A stretch of DNA of 39,046 bases, from positions 1-39,046 of the IMG/VR virus record IMGVR_UViG_3300023179_000246; one strand, written 5' to 3'. This document shows positions 14,658 through 20,598 of this stretch, in pieces; within the stretch, counting starts at the first letter, position 1, and the number at the start of each line of letters is the position of its first letter. A program made the position numbers and the translations under genes. This DNA comes from a virus. The notes beneath the pieces were generated by a model. That model was not told the DNA's origin, searched no databases, and saw only the letters and a list, made by a program, of their open reading frames with translations.

Positions 14658-14959
14658 GCCTCATTGGTAGCAGGCGGCTTGTCGGCTTGCTGGAGGCTTA
14701 GCGGTGCTTGCGGGGGCATAAGCCTATATATTGCCTCTTTAATGCGTAAACAAGCAATTTCACCTTCTTGTGTGGCTTTTTTGTCTAAATGCCTACCTGA
14801 AGGTGAGTAACCTAATTTGTAATCATGGACATCAAGCTGACAATATAATCCAGCGTGTTTAAGTGCATCCCGCTGAATATCCTCAATCCACTGCACAAAG
14901 TCGCCGACTCTGTATTGTTCTGATGATAGTAGGCGCTGCCATTCGGTTGCTGGTTTCAT
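14654..14959 (-). CDS. Hypothetical protein (101 aa), minus-strand operon
   Basis: ATGA overlaps on both sides (14654-14657 and 14956-14959) show coupling with its neighbours. The protein carries charged helical stretches (SSEQYRVGDFVQWIEDIQRD) and a Pro-rich C-terminus. No family was recognised. Confidence 0.65.
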   Translation of the reverse strand: MKPATEWQRLLSSEQYRVGDFVQWIEDIQRDALKHAGLYCQLDVHDYKLGYSPSGRHLDKKATQEGEIACLRIKEAIYRLMPPQAPLSLQQADKPPATNEA

Positions 14960-15120
14960 TTCTGCTTTTTCCGTTGCTTATTAAAAAACTTTTTAGCCTG
15001 CTTGGCTGAATACTTGCGGTCAACCGATAGTGCCCAGCCATCTACGCGGAAAGGCATGTTTGGTAGTGTTAGCCAGCGTTTGATGAGTTTGATTAGGTTT
15101 GTATCGGTTGACGACTTCAT
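14956..15120 (-). CDS. Small basic protein (54 aa)
   Basis: The protein begins MKSSTDTNLIKLIKRWL and ends in a very basic tail (KQAKKFFNKQRKKQK). AGGATGATGATTTA precedes the ATG. Its stop overlaps the next ATG (14957-14959) and its start overlaps the upstream stop (TAATG), so coupling supports it. The basic tail may bind nucleic acid; the function is unknown. Confidence 0.6.
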   Translation of the reverse strand: MKSSTDTNLIKLIKRWLTLPNMPFRVDGWALSVDRKYSAKQAKKFFNKQRKKQK

Positions 15121-15248
15121 TAAATCATCATCCTAATCCATTTATGAAAGCTGGTGTTATAATGGCAAAATAGCGTGTCATACATTTGAACAGACATTCC
15201 AAGTTCTATGATGTCAAATAGCTGTGGATATTTAGTAGTGGTTTTCAT
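15120..15248 (-). CDS. Small protein (42 aa)
   Basis: The protein begins MKTTTKYPQLFDIIELGMSV. A GGAG site lies nine bases before the ATG, and the stop overlaps the next start (TAATG at 15118-15122). It is small, and the call rests on operon geometry. No family was recognised. Confidence 0.5.
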   Translation of the reverse strand: MKTTTKYPQLFDIIELGMSVQMYDTLFCHYNTSFHKWIRMMI

Positions 15249-15253
15249 TTAAC

Positions 15254-15433
15254 TTACTCCGCCTCAATCTCTTGGTCAATTTGAGCAAGTTTACACATAG
15301 CCGCTTCCTGCTGTCGTCCTAGCTCGTAGGCGCGTTGAAGCGATTGCATAACACTATCTGGCTGTTCGTTTATCCAAAATAGGAGGTTCTTATGAATTTC
15401 CTCCAAACTCACACAGTCTTTAAGCTGTTTCAT
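15254..15433 (-). CDS. Small acidic helical protein (59 aa)
   Basis: The product begins MKQLKDCVSLEEIHKNL and ends EIEAE, with a helical, Gln/Glu-rich C-terminal half. A strong AGGAGG site lies five bases before the ATG, and the ATG overlaps the upstream stop at 15430-15433. No family was recognised. Confidence 0.65.
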   Translation of the reverse strand: MKQLKDCVSLEEIHKNLLFWINEQPDSVMQSLQRAYELGRQQEAAMCKLAQIDQEIEAE

Positions 15434-15588
15434 AGCGCCTCCTTTTTAATTTCATCAAACATAATAAAAGCAGATTTGGCTCCGAGTATTAAAAACACAC
15501 ACCACCACATATAATGTCCGCCATCCCACGCCTCTAACTGAAAGGCATATACAAGCAGCAAAACAAACAAAGCTAAGTATTTACCCAT
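15430..15588 (-). CDS. Small two-segment membrane protein (52 aa)
   Basis: The product begins MGKYLALFVLLLVYAFQLEA, then has a second hydrophobic stretch (YMWWCVFLILGAKSAFIMF) and a short charged tail. The N-terminus of this gene overlaps the previous gene's end by 8 bases. The role is unknown; a membrane-acting early or exclusion protein is possible. Confidence 0.6.
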   Translation of the reverse strand: MGKYLALFVLLLVYAFQLEAWDGGHYMWWCVFLILGAKSAFIMFDEIKKEAL

Positions 15589-15889
15589 TTAGCGCCTTCT
15601 TGAGTTGTTTGACTAGAGTTAGGGAATGTTCTGGCTCAATAAATCCAGTATCTTTAGCCCGCTGTAAAACAGCCTCCACCTCATCCAGCACCGCCTTAGT
15701 CACTTCAACCTTGGCGGCGTTGGCTTTGGCATCAAATCGAGCAAGAGCCATCTGTCTGTTAGGAGATAGTTCTTTTCGTCCATGCATCATTGTTCTACTT
15801 ACCAAGGCAGCACCCTTATAAATAGTTTTCTCTAACAGCCCATCAATCTCACCCGCTTTAAGTGCGGCGATTTTTTCTAGTGGGGTCAT
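15581..15889 (-). CDS. Hypothetical helical protein (102 aa)
   Basis: The product is rich in Ala, Lys, Glu and Leu with no Cys or Trp, and looks fully helical (e.g. TKAVLDEVEAVLQRAKD). It overlaps both neighbours by a few bases. No family was recognised. Confidence 0.6.
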   Translation of the reverse strand: MTPLEKIAALKAGEIDGLLEKTIYKGAALVSRTMMHGRKELSPNRQMALARFDAKANAAKVEVTKAVLDEVEAVLQRAKDTGFIEPEHSLTLVKQLKKALNG

Positions 15890-16098
15890 GATTGGGCTTC
15901 CACTTTGTTGTTTCGTTTATAATTCTTTTTGCTCTTAGTCATTTTGCGTTCATACGCAGGACTGTCCCACCAAACGCAACCACTTTTCTTCAAAACACCG
16001 ATGCGCTTTTGCCAACGTATAATTTTCTTCACAAAATCTCTAAGTTCTTTTGGTGCTTTCACGTCAACGGCTTCCCTTTGCTTTTTGAATTGCCGCAT
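15886..16098 (-). CDS. Small very basic protein (70 aa)
   Basis: The product is strongly basic throughout, with clusters such as KKIIRWQKRIGVLKK and RKMTKSKKNYKRNNK. A nucleic-acid-binding role is possible but unproven. The ATG-to-stop overlap with the next gene (15886-15889) supports it. Confidence 0.55.
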   Translation of the reverse strand: MRQFKKQREAVDVKAPKELRDFVKKIIRWQKRIGVLKKSGCVWWDSPAYERKMTKSKKNYKRNNKVEAQS

Positions 16099-16441
16099 CT
16101 GCCTCCATCATAGCAGCTCCTAAATATGTTTCGTCGCCATGAGCTACTCTTAAATTGTTTGCACCAACGATTTTGCTTACCAACTCCCACAGCGCCTTGT
16201 TCTGTGCCTCTAGCTCTTGCTCGCGGGGTGTGGGGGCGCGGTGTAGTGTAATCGCCTGTAATGCAAACTGCTTGGCCACCATTGCGCTGCGATAAACCAC
16301 CGCCTCAATAGCTGGGAGCATCGCGTTGCGTATGGCTTCACATAATTCTTTGTCTTCGCAAACATCGTCAAAAGTAACATTTGGCAGCAACTTCACGGTG
16401 TCTTGGTTATTGGGCATGGGTTTATCTTTCTTCTGTGCCAT
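16064..16441 (-). CDS. Hypothetical protein (125 aa)
   Basis: I chose ATG 16441; the in-frame TTG at 16450 is less likely. The product is helical with an acidic N-terminal half (NVTFDDVCEDKELCEAIRN) and a central alanine-rich segment. It overlaps the gene at 15886-16098 by 35 bases and the upstream gene by 20. No family was recognised. Confidence 0.6.
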   Translation of the reverse strand: MAQKKDKPMPNNQDTVKLLPNVTFDDVCEDKELCEAIRNAMLPAIEAVVYRSAMVAKQFALQAITLHRAPTPREQELEAQNKALWELVSKIVGANNLRVAHGDETYLGAAMMEADAAIQKAKGSR

Positions 16442-16670
16442 ATTGTTCAAGCAGTTTAAGAGCCAGTTTATCGGCTTCCTGTTCTAATTCTTCCATAGAT
16501 TTTACAGGGCCAGTAAAAAAATCATCTTCGCCTGCTTCACCACAATCCACTATGATGTGCCCTGTGCCGTCATCCTCGTGGTGAATAGTCATGAAAATGC
16601 CGTGGCAAACAACATCTTCTACAGAGCAACCACATTCTGGGTCAATGCGGCGTTCTAGCACCTCAACCAT
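16422..16670 (-). CDS. Hypothetical acidic protein with Cys/His cluster (82 aa)
   Basis: Several Cys and His residues lie in the N-terminal half (PECGCSVEDVVCHGIFMTIHHED, then IIVDCGEAGED), which may bind metal. The C-terminal third is a helix (MEELEQEADKLALKLLEQYG). The family is not recognised. Confidence 0.6.
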   Translation of the reverse strand: MVEVLERRIDPECGCSVEDVVCHGIFMTIHHEDDGTGHIIVDCGEAGEDDFFTGPVKSMEELEQEADKLALKLLEQYGTEER

Positions 16671-16675
16671 CTCCC

Positions 16676-16996
16676 CTAACCCTTCCTGTTATCGTTATAG
16701 GTGGCCAATGCTTGCTTGGCGTTGTTAAAAGCTGGCCCCATAGCAAGGTAATTGTCCGTAAGTTCCCAAGCGGTTTGCCATGCACAAAGCATTTCCAAAG
16801 CCTCCACCAAACCCGCAACCTTCTCCCGTTCCTCTGCACGGACTTGGGCTTCGCGTTCGTCCAACATATCGTCAATTGATTTGACTTTATTCCATAGGGT
16901 AACAAAGCCATTATCGTTGATATTAATAACTAGGCGGCTGTTTGGAAACTGGCGCACCCATTCCAGCACATGAGTCGGCATTCCGATGTTATCCAT
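16676..16996 (-). CDS. Hypothetical protein (106 aa)
   Basis: The middle third is a strong charged helix (DDMLDEREAQVRAEEREKV), resembling the helical segments of small phage accessory proteins that carry a coiled coil. It starts one base from the end of the upstream gene (TAATG-type junction at 16996). The function is unknown. Confidence 0.6.
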   Translation of the reverse strand: MDNIGMPTHVLEWVRQFPNSRLVININDNGFVTLWNKVKSIDDMLDEREAQVRAEEREKVAGLVEALEMLCAWQTAWELTDNYLAMGPAFNNAKQALATYNDNRKG

Positions 16997-17298
16997 TATT
17001 TCACGCTTTCATTGATTACCTGTTGTGGGTCTAGGGCGTCTACTGTGGAAGACGCCTGATAACCGTCTATCTCAGCAGATGCGTGCTGGTTGACTAACTC
17101 ACTTGCAGCAGCGGCCTGCATCGCCCTCGCCCCCTCTAAGCAAGCTTCGGCTAGGGCGGTGTCTATAGCGTTAGCTATAATCGGCGTAATTACTTCTACA
17201 TCCCTCTCGCAAGGGTCATATCCCTCAGTTTGAAATAATCGTTTTTCAACCGCTACTGCAATTTTGTGAGCTTCTTGCATCGCTTTATCACTCGGCAT
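16996..17298 (-). CDS. Hypothetical protein (100 aa)
   Basis: ATG 17298 is preferred over the longer frame to 17346, which overlaps the upstream gene further. The protein is helical and Ala-rich, with conserved-looking segments (EGYDPCERDVEVITPIIANAID). No family was recognised. Confidence 0.55.
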   Translation of the reverse strand: MPSDKAMQEAHKIAVAVEKRLFQTEGYDPCERDVEVITPIIANAIDTALAEACLEGARAMQAAAASELVNQHASAEIDGYQASSTVDALDPQQVINESVK

Positions 17299-17449
17299 TG
17301 TCGTTGCTTTCGTTGGTTGAATAAAAAGGCCCAACATAAATAACATGGCTTTTTGGCATTTCTAGATGGCCGTATAACAACACAAAGAACACCGCGCAAA
17401 AACCAACGGATGCTAAGAGTGAAACAATAATATCAAATAGTTTATTCAT
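17288..17449 (-). CDS. Small single-pass membrane protein (53 aa)
   Basis: ATG 17449 gives MNKLFDIIVSLLASVGFC, leading into a hydrophobic segment (residues ~5-27), then a short polar tail. AGGA lies about nine bases upstream. Overlaps with both neighbours support it. The function is unknown. Confidence 0.55.
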   Translation of the reverse strand: MNKLFDIIVSLLASVGFCAVFFVLLYGHLEMPKSHVIYVGPFYSTNESNDNAE

Positions 17450-17726
17450 TGCTCGCAATCCTGTTGGTTGGTGGTTTAGGTAAAGGTATCCAATGAGTAG
17501 GCTCAAAAGAAAGGTTTTCTTCTAATAGCATATCGCCGCCGCTATAAACGCGCTCTGCATGAAACCAACCAAAATAACTGCCGTATATGCGTATCTTCTT
17601 GGCAATTTCCTCTTTATCTTCTGTGTCAAAGCGCGTCCAAGAAACACAATCAATATATCCTTGAATGTTCATGGCTATAATAAGCGTTCCGTCTTTTGGA
17701 GCGGTTTCAATTGGTTGCCATTTCAT
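17442..17726 (-). CDS. DUF551-like protein
   Basis: The 94-residue product matches the DUF551 pattern as I know it: it begins MKWQPIETAPKDGT and ends with a W-aromatic stretch and PTHWIPLPKPP. Such proteins are very common in phages and prophages and have no settled function. It sits inside the minus-strand operon with overlapping neighbours. Confidence 0.75.
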   Translation of the reverse strand: MKWQPIETAPKDGTLIIAMNIQGYIDCVSWTRFDTEDKEEIAKKIRIYGSYFGWFHAERVYSGGDMLLEENLSFEPTHWIPLPKPPTNRIASNE

Positions 17727-17960
17727 CTACTCACCCTCCACATCTGGTTGATTATCCACCCCAACAACAGCAATCCTAGCATCATATTCGGTATTTTGGG
17801 CAATCGTATTAAACTTATTAGCCTCGGTGTTAATTTGACTTTTTGCATAATCGGTTGCTTTGTCTAGCGCTTCGTCTGCATCAGAAGCCTTCACATAAAC
17901 AACACGGCTTAACGTAAAGGTTTGCGCTATAGTAACATCCACGGCGTATGTTCTTTTCAT
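17727..17960 (-). CDS. Hypothetical protein (77 aa)
   Basis: The product has alternating beta-like and helical segments (VVYVKASDADEALDKATDYA), resembling small alpha/beta phage proteins with the ADEAL pattern. Its ATG is adjacent to the upstream stop with a one-base gap. No family is assigned. Confidence 0.6.
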   Translation of the reverse strand: MKRTYAVDVTIAQTFTLSRVVYVKASDADEALDKATDYAKSQINTEANKFNTIAQNTEYDARIAVVGVDNQPDVEGE

Positions 17961-17961
17961 T

Positions 17962-18360
17962 TTAAATCTCCAATTCTGTGCCGGTAAAATTAATGTTGCC
18001 GCATTTGGCGCGAATAGCGTCTTTTATTTCTTCGTAATAAACAGCGCTGCTATCTGCCTCAGGCTCCCCACCAATAGTGCTCTCAACCTTAGCCAAAACA
18101 GGCACGTCAAGCTTCCCCGAAATTATCGCACCGTTGCAGGGGAAGGCAAAGCCAACCACGCTTGCGTATTTGTTGGTAAAGTTCCACTTATCCTCAATAA
18201 TTCCACCAGTGCTGTGACTGAGGCTGATTGGGCGGGCATCCGCGCCGCTTGTTTCGGAAATCGTGACGGTTAGCGCCACATCATCGGGTGTGGCATCTGT
18301 TTTGAGTTCATCAATGGCATCATCATGGATTGAATATAGTGGGCAGTTGCGGATTATCAT
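17962..18360 (-). CDS. Hypothetical protein (132 aa), first gene of the minus-strand operon
   Basis: ATG 18360 is preferred; upstream is the purine-rich AAGAGAAAGAGAATCC and the promoter at 18398-18426. The longer frame to 18420 would cover that promoter. The product is acidic, with beta-like regions (DVALTVTISETSGADARPISLSHS). No family was recognised. It heads a run of about 15 genes that overlap by small steps down to 13857. Confidence 0.6.
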   Translation of the reverse strand: MIIRNCPLYSIHDDAIDELKTDATPDDVALTVTISETSGADARPISLSHSTGGIIEDKWNFTNKYASVVGFAFPCNGAIISGKLDVPVLAKVESTIGGEPEADSSAVYYEEIKDAIRAKCGNINFTGTELEI

Positions 18361-18397
18361 GGATTCTCTTTCTCTTAGTTTTCTTGATTGTGTAAGT

Positions 18398-18453
18398 ATA
18401 TTAATCCTTATACGCACCATTGTAAAGGGGATTTACAAAATATTTTACACCCC
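18398..18453 (-). promoter_or_regulatory. Promoter and operator of the minus-strand operon
   Basis: On the minus strand, TTTACA (18421-18426) and TAATAT (18398-18403) form a -35/-10 pair with 17-base spacing. An inverted repeat TGTAAA-GGGGA-TTTACA (18421-18437) covers the -35, and a third half site (GGGGTGTAAAA on the minus strand) ends near 18453. This looks like a repressor site. The second H-NS-like gene diverges from it. Confidence 0.5.
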
Positions 18454-18535
18454 GTAATCCACCTTTATCCGACTTGAGCGGCAATGGCGGAAGTGCAAGG
18501 GTTATCTGCCGCATTCGGCGGCTGAAAGGTAAGCC

Positions 18536-18808
18536 ATGGATGAACTGGAAGCGAAGTTTAAGGCTCTGCCGTTGGATGAGCAGGAGGACTTGCTGCGGCG
18601 GCTAGCAAACATTGTGGGGGATGCCAAAGCGGGGAAGGCCAAGGCCCTGCTGGATGAGCTGAAGCGCCTCAAGGGCGGCACCAACATTGTGGCGGCCAAA
18701 TATCGTGACCCTGCCACGGGCAACACATGGGCGGGCCGCGGGCGTATTCCCACTTGGCTGGCTGCCTATGAGGCGGAGGGCCGCAACCGCGAGGAGTTCA
18801 AGGTGTAA
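18536..18808 (+). CDS. H-NS family nucleoid protein, copy 2
   Basis: This 90-residue product has a short N-terminal helical part (MDELEAKFKALPLDEQEDLL) and a clear DNA-binding core AAKYRDPATGNTWAGRGRIP then TWL, with the RGR hook. It is shorter than copy 1 and clearly related only in the C-terminal core. GAAAGG precedes the ATG by seven bases. It is GC-rich compared with its neighbours, so it may have been acquired separately. A strong terminator follows. Confidence 0.88.
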   Translation: MDELEAKFKALPLDEQEDLLRRLANIVGDAKAGKAKALLDELKRLKGGTNIVAAKYRDPATGNTWAGRGRIPTWLAAYEAEGRNREEFKV

Positions 18809-18835
18809 TCATCTTCGTAGCATTACGCAAAAGAT

Positions 18836-18868
18836 AAGGGGAGGGACGCTGTGTCCCCCCCCTTTTTT
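18836..18868 (+). terminator. Rho-independent terminator after H-NS copy 2
   Basis: AAGGGGAGGGAC pairs with GTCCCCCCCCTT (one mismatch) around a GCTGT loop, followed by a run of six T residues. Confidence 0.85.
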
Positions 18869-18895
18869 CGTGGCGCTATTTGCGCAAGGCGTAAG

Positions 18896-19216
18896 TCAGG
18901 TGCTACTCGGCGGCCTGAATAAGTGGAGTTGGCGGCTATCGTCGAATGGAACAGTCTTTGCAAGAGGGTTGGTGCCTGCTTTGTAGACTAACTCAACGGC
19001 AGGGTTCTTGTCGACCAAAAGCTGCGAGATGGCCGAAACCATCAACAACTGCTCTTTGGTGGCGTAACGTAAACCTGCCTGCCGAATAAGTACGGTGAGC
19101 ATGTGGGTTAAACCTTGCGGAGAGCGCAACACCACAAGCTCGCCGTTAGGCTGGATAGCGTGGGTGTACGGCTCGCCGTTTGGAAGTTGAAGGCTGAAGG
19201 TTGCCTTAGTAAACAT
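18896..19216 (-). CDS. Hypothetical protein (106 aa)
   Basis: ATG 19216 lies eight bases after GGAG; the longer frame to 19264 lacks a site. The product begins MFTKATFSLQLPNGEPYTHAI and is a mixed alpha/beta protein. No family was recognised. It follows the GcrA-like gene in the same direction. Confidence 0.55.
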   Translation of the reverse strand: MFTKATFSLQLPNGEPYTHAIQPNGELVVLRSPQGLTHMLTVLIRQAGLRYATKEQLLMVSAISQLLVDKNPAVELVYKAGTNPLAKTVPFDDSRQLHLFRPPSST

Positions 19217-19264
19217 GGAGGTGTCTCCGTGATTGCGTTTATTCGCAGTTAAATTATTTGCCAA

Positions 19265-19729
19265 TTAATTATCGTTGGCAAGCTTATAACACTTAGCATA
19301 ATGGAACGCGCAAAAAGACCGATTAACAACAGGATTGGCGCACACATGAAAGTCCGAGATAAAATAGCGGCAATGGTTGTCGTTTGTTGCTAGCAAAGGT
19401 AAGCCGCCAATTACGGACGGGTTGGGGTGCTGGGTGGGTTTTTCAAAAGTAAAATCGGGCGGCAGCGGGGTGTTGTCTTTAGGCTTATGCGGTATCACGG
19501 CGCGCCGTGATGTGCGGGCTTTAGCCCGCTTCTCGTTTCGTTTAGAGCGTGGCGGTCTAGAAGAACCGCGCAAGCGCACTTTTTTGCGATAGAGAACACC
19601 AATAACGGCGTTGCGGCTTATTGAACGGCCAGCGGCTTCGCTGACCAGGGCTGCGATTTGCGAGGCGGATTGGCCGGAGTTGGCGGCTTGAATAGCGGCT
19701 TCTAGCAGCTCGGGTGTCCATGTTTTCAT
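19265..19729 (-). CDS. GcrA-family cell-cycle regulator homologue
   Basis: The N-terminal ~50 residues (MKTWTPELLEAAIQAANSGQ, then SASQIAALVSE, SISRNAVIGVLYRKK) match the GcrA helix-turn-helix, including the SRNAVIG signature. The C-terminal part (HCRYFISDFHVCANPVVNR, then SFCAFHYAKCY) matches GcrA's Cys-rich end, which binds sigma-70 in Caulobacter. A basic linker lies between. GcrA is confined to alphaproteobacteria and works with CcrM methylation. A phage copy could redirect sigma-70 RNA polymerase or host cell-cycle genes. ATG 19729 is chosen to fit the conserved start; the ribosome site is weak. Confidence 0.85.
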   Translation of the reverse strand: MKTWTPELLEAAIQAANSGQSASQIAALVSEAAGRSISRNAVIGVLYRKKVRLRGSSRPPRSKRNEKRAKARTSRRAVIPHKPKDNTPLPPDFTFEKPTQHPNPSVIGGLPLLATNDNHCRYFISDFHVCANPVVNRSFCAFHYAKCYKLANDN

Positions 19730-19841
19730 GGAGCCAGCTTGCCATGCAACATAGATTACTAGAAGTCGGTGTAACGGGGCGCAGCGGCGCACAAGACCAT
19801 AGCGGTGGCATCACCGAATTGGTTTTATACTTTTGGAGCCG

Positions 19842-19932
19842 CACGGGGAGGGTTCAAGCGAGCGGCCCTCCCCGTGGGGCGAATAAGCAGTAACCCCCTC
19901 ACATACTTTTGGTGAGCATGGGGGGGTTACTG
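19842..19932. repeat. Two tandem strong hairpins in the 19793-19943 gap
   Basis: Hairpin 1: CACGGGGAGGG (19842-19852) with CCCTCCCCGTG (19866-19876). Hairpin 2: CAGTAACCCCC (19888-19898) with GGGGGTTACTG (19922-19932), with an inner TCAC/GTGA pairing. Hairpin 2 follows the stop of the gene at 19944-20180, so it may terminate it, although no T-run follows. Nothing else was seen in this gap. Confidence 0.7.
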
Positions 19933-19943
19933 TTGTCGCGCTT

Positions 19944-20180
19944 TCACTTGCGCCTTTGTCCGTTGGACGGCGGCGGCTGTGGTTGCGCTTCCTGTTCAGA
20001 AAACTCGCGGATAACGAGCTTGTTGCCGATAGGCAGTGCGGTCAGGATTACGTTAAAACCTTTCCCATCGCCGTGAGGCCACGCGGCCCCAATGCTTTGC
20101 CAGAATGGTTTTTTGTCGCTGCTGTCCGGCACTTCTTCCACGATATACACCCTGTGAGAGGGCGCACGCGTGTCTGCCAT
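19944..20180 (-). CDS. Conserved-type small protein with basic Pro/Gln tail (78 aa)
   Basis: AGGAGG lies seven bases before the ATG. The central portion KPFWQSIGAAWPHGDGKGFN then VILTALPIGNKLVIRE resembles a short alphaproteobacterial protein type often seen near mobile-element genes; its function is unknown to me. The tail is Pro/Gln/Arg-rich. Its 3' end faces the hairpin pair. Confidence 0.65.
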   Translation of the reverse strand: MADTRAPSHRVYIVEEVPDSSDKKPFWQSIGAAWPHGDGKGFNVILTALPIGNKLVIREFSEQEAQPQPPPSNGQRRK

Positions 20181-20241
20181 GATTTACCTCCTGAAACGGT
20201 AGGGCAGATGTTTCCGGTTTGGAAACAACTGAATCATGCTC

Positions 20242-20517
20242 CTATTTATTTGAATTGACAATGGCGCCAGCGACCACAGCCCAACGGGCCGCAACGTAGT
20301 GCGGCTTTAGCAAGGGCGCGGCGAAGGCGCTTGCAGCGCCAAAACTAATACAGGAACAGTAGTTTGAGGCTAAAACAGTGCAAAAGTAATACGCGGGTAT
20401 TAAAAAGGGGCCAAAGCCCCAAGACGCGGATGCATAACCCAGAGCCGCAGACATATCGAATATAAAATAGATTGTTGTTGCAATCAATCCTATTGCGAAA
20501 ACATTTATGCAACGCAT
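20242..20517 (-). CDS. Small membrane protein (91 aa)
   Basis: The N-terminal segment IGLIATTIYFIFDMSAALGYA and the following FGPFLIPAYYFCTVLASNYC are hydrophobic, and the C-terminal part RWAVVAGAIV adds a third. No family was recognised. Its start codon overlaps the -10 of the replication promoter, so the two genes may exclude each other. Confidence 0.45.
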   Translation of the reverse strand: MRCINVFAIGLIATTIYFIFDMSAALGYASASWGFGPFLIPAYYFCTVLASNYCSCISFGAASAFAAPLLKPHYVAARWAVVAGAIVNSNK

Positions 20518-20520
20518 AAT
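20493..20520 (+). promoter_or_regulatory. Promoter of the replication operon
   Basis: -35 TTGCGA (20493-20498), 16-base spacer, -10 CATAAT (20515-20520). The predicted start at about 20527 coincides with the first base of the leader's outer stem. Confidence 0.5.
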
Positions 20521-20526
20521 CAGCGT

Positions 20527-20598
20527 GGGGGCTAGGAGACTAGCTCCGAGAAGCCTTCCTGACGGGCTGCCCCCTCCGATTAAGTCAGGCGGAAAACA
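20527..20598 (+). promoter_or_regulatory. Structured 5' leader with pseudoknot touching the ribosome site
   Basis: P1 is GGGG (20527-20530) with CCCC (20571-20574). P2 is GCTAG-GAGA-CTAGC (20531-20544), a GNRA-capped hairpin. P3 is AGCC (20552-20555) with GGCT (20565-20568). The P3 loop CCTGAC (20558-20563) is complementary to GTCAGG (20584-20589), which overlaps the AGGCGG ribosome site six bases before ATG 20599. This three-way junction plus pseudoknot looks like a translation-control element. I match it to no known riboswitch class. Confidence 0.45.

Noticed and set aside
20521-20598. Hammerhead-type ribozyme in the initiator leader
   Set aside because: A CTGACG stretch is present but the CUGANGA and GAAA core elements are not; the pairing pattern fits a pseudoknot instead.
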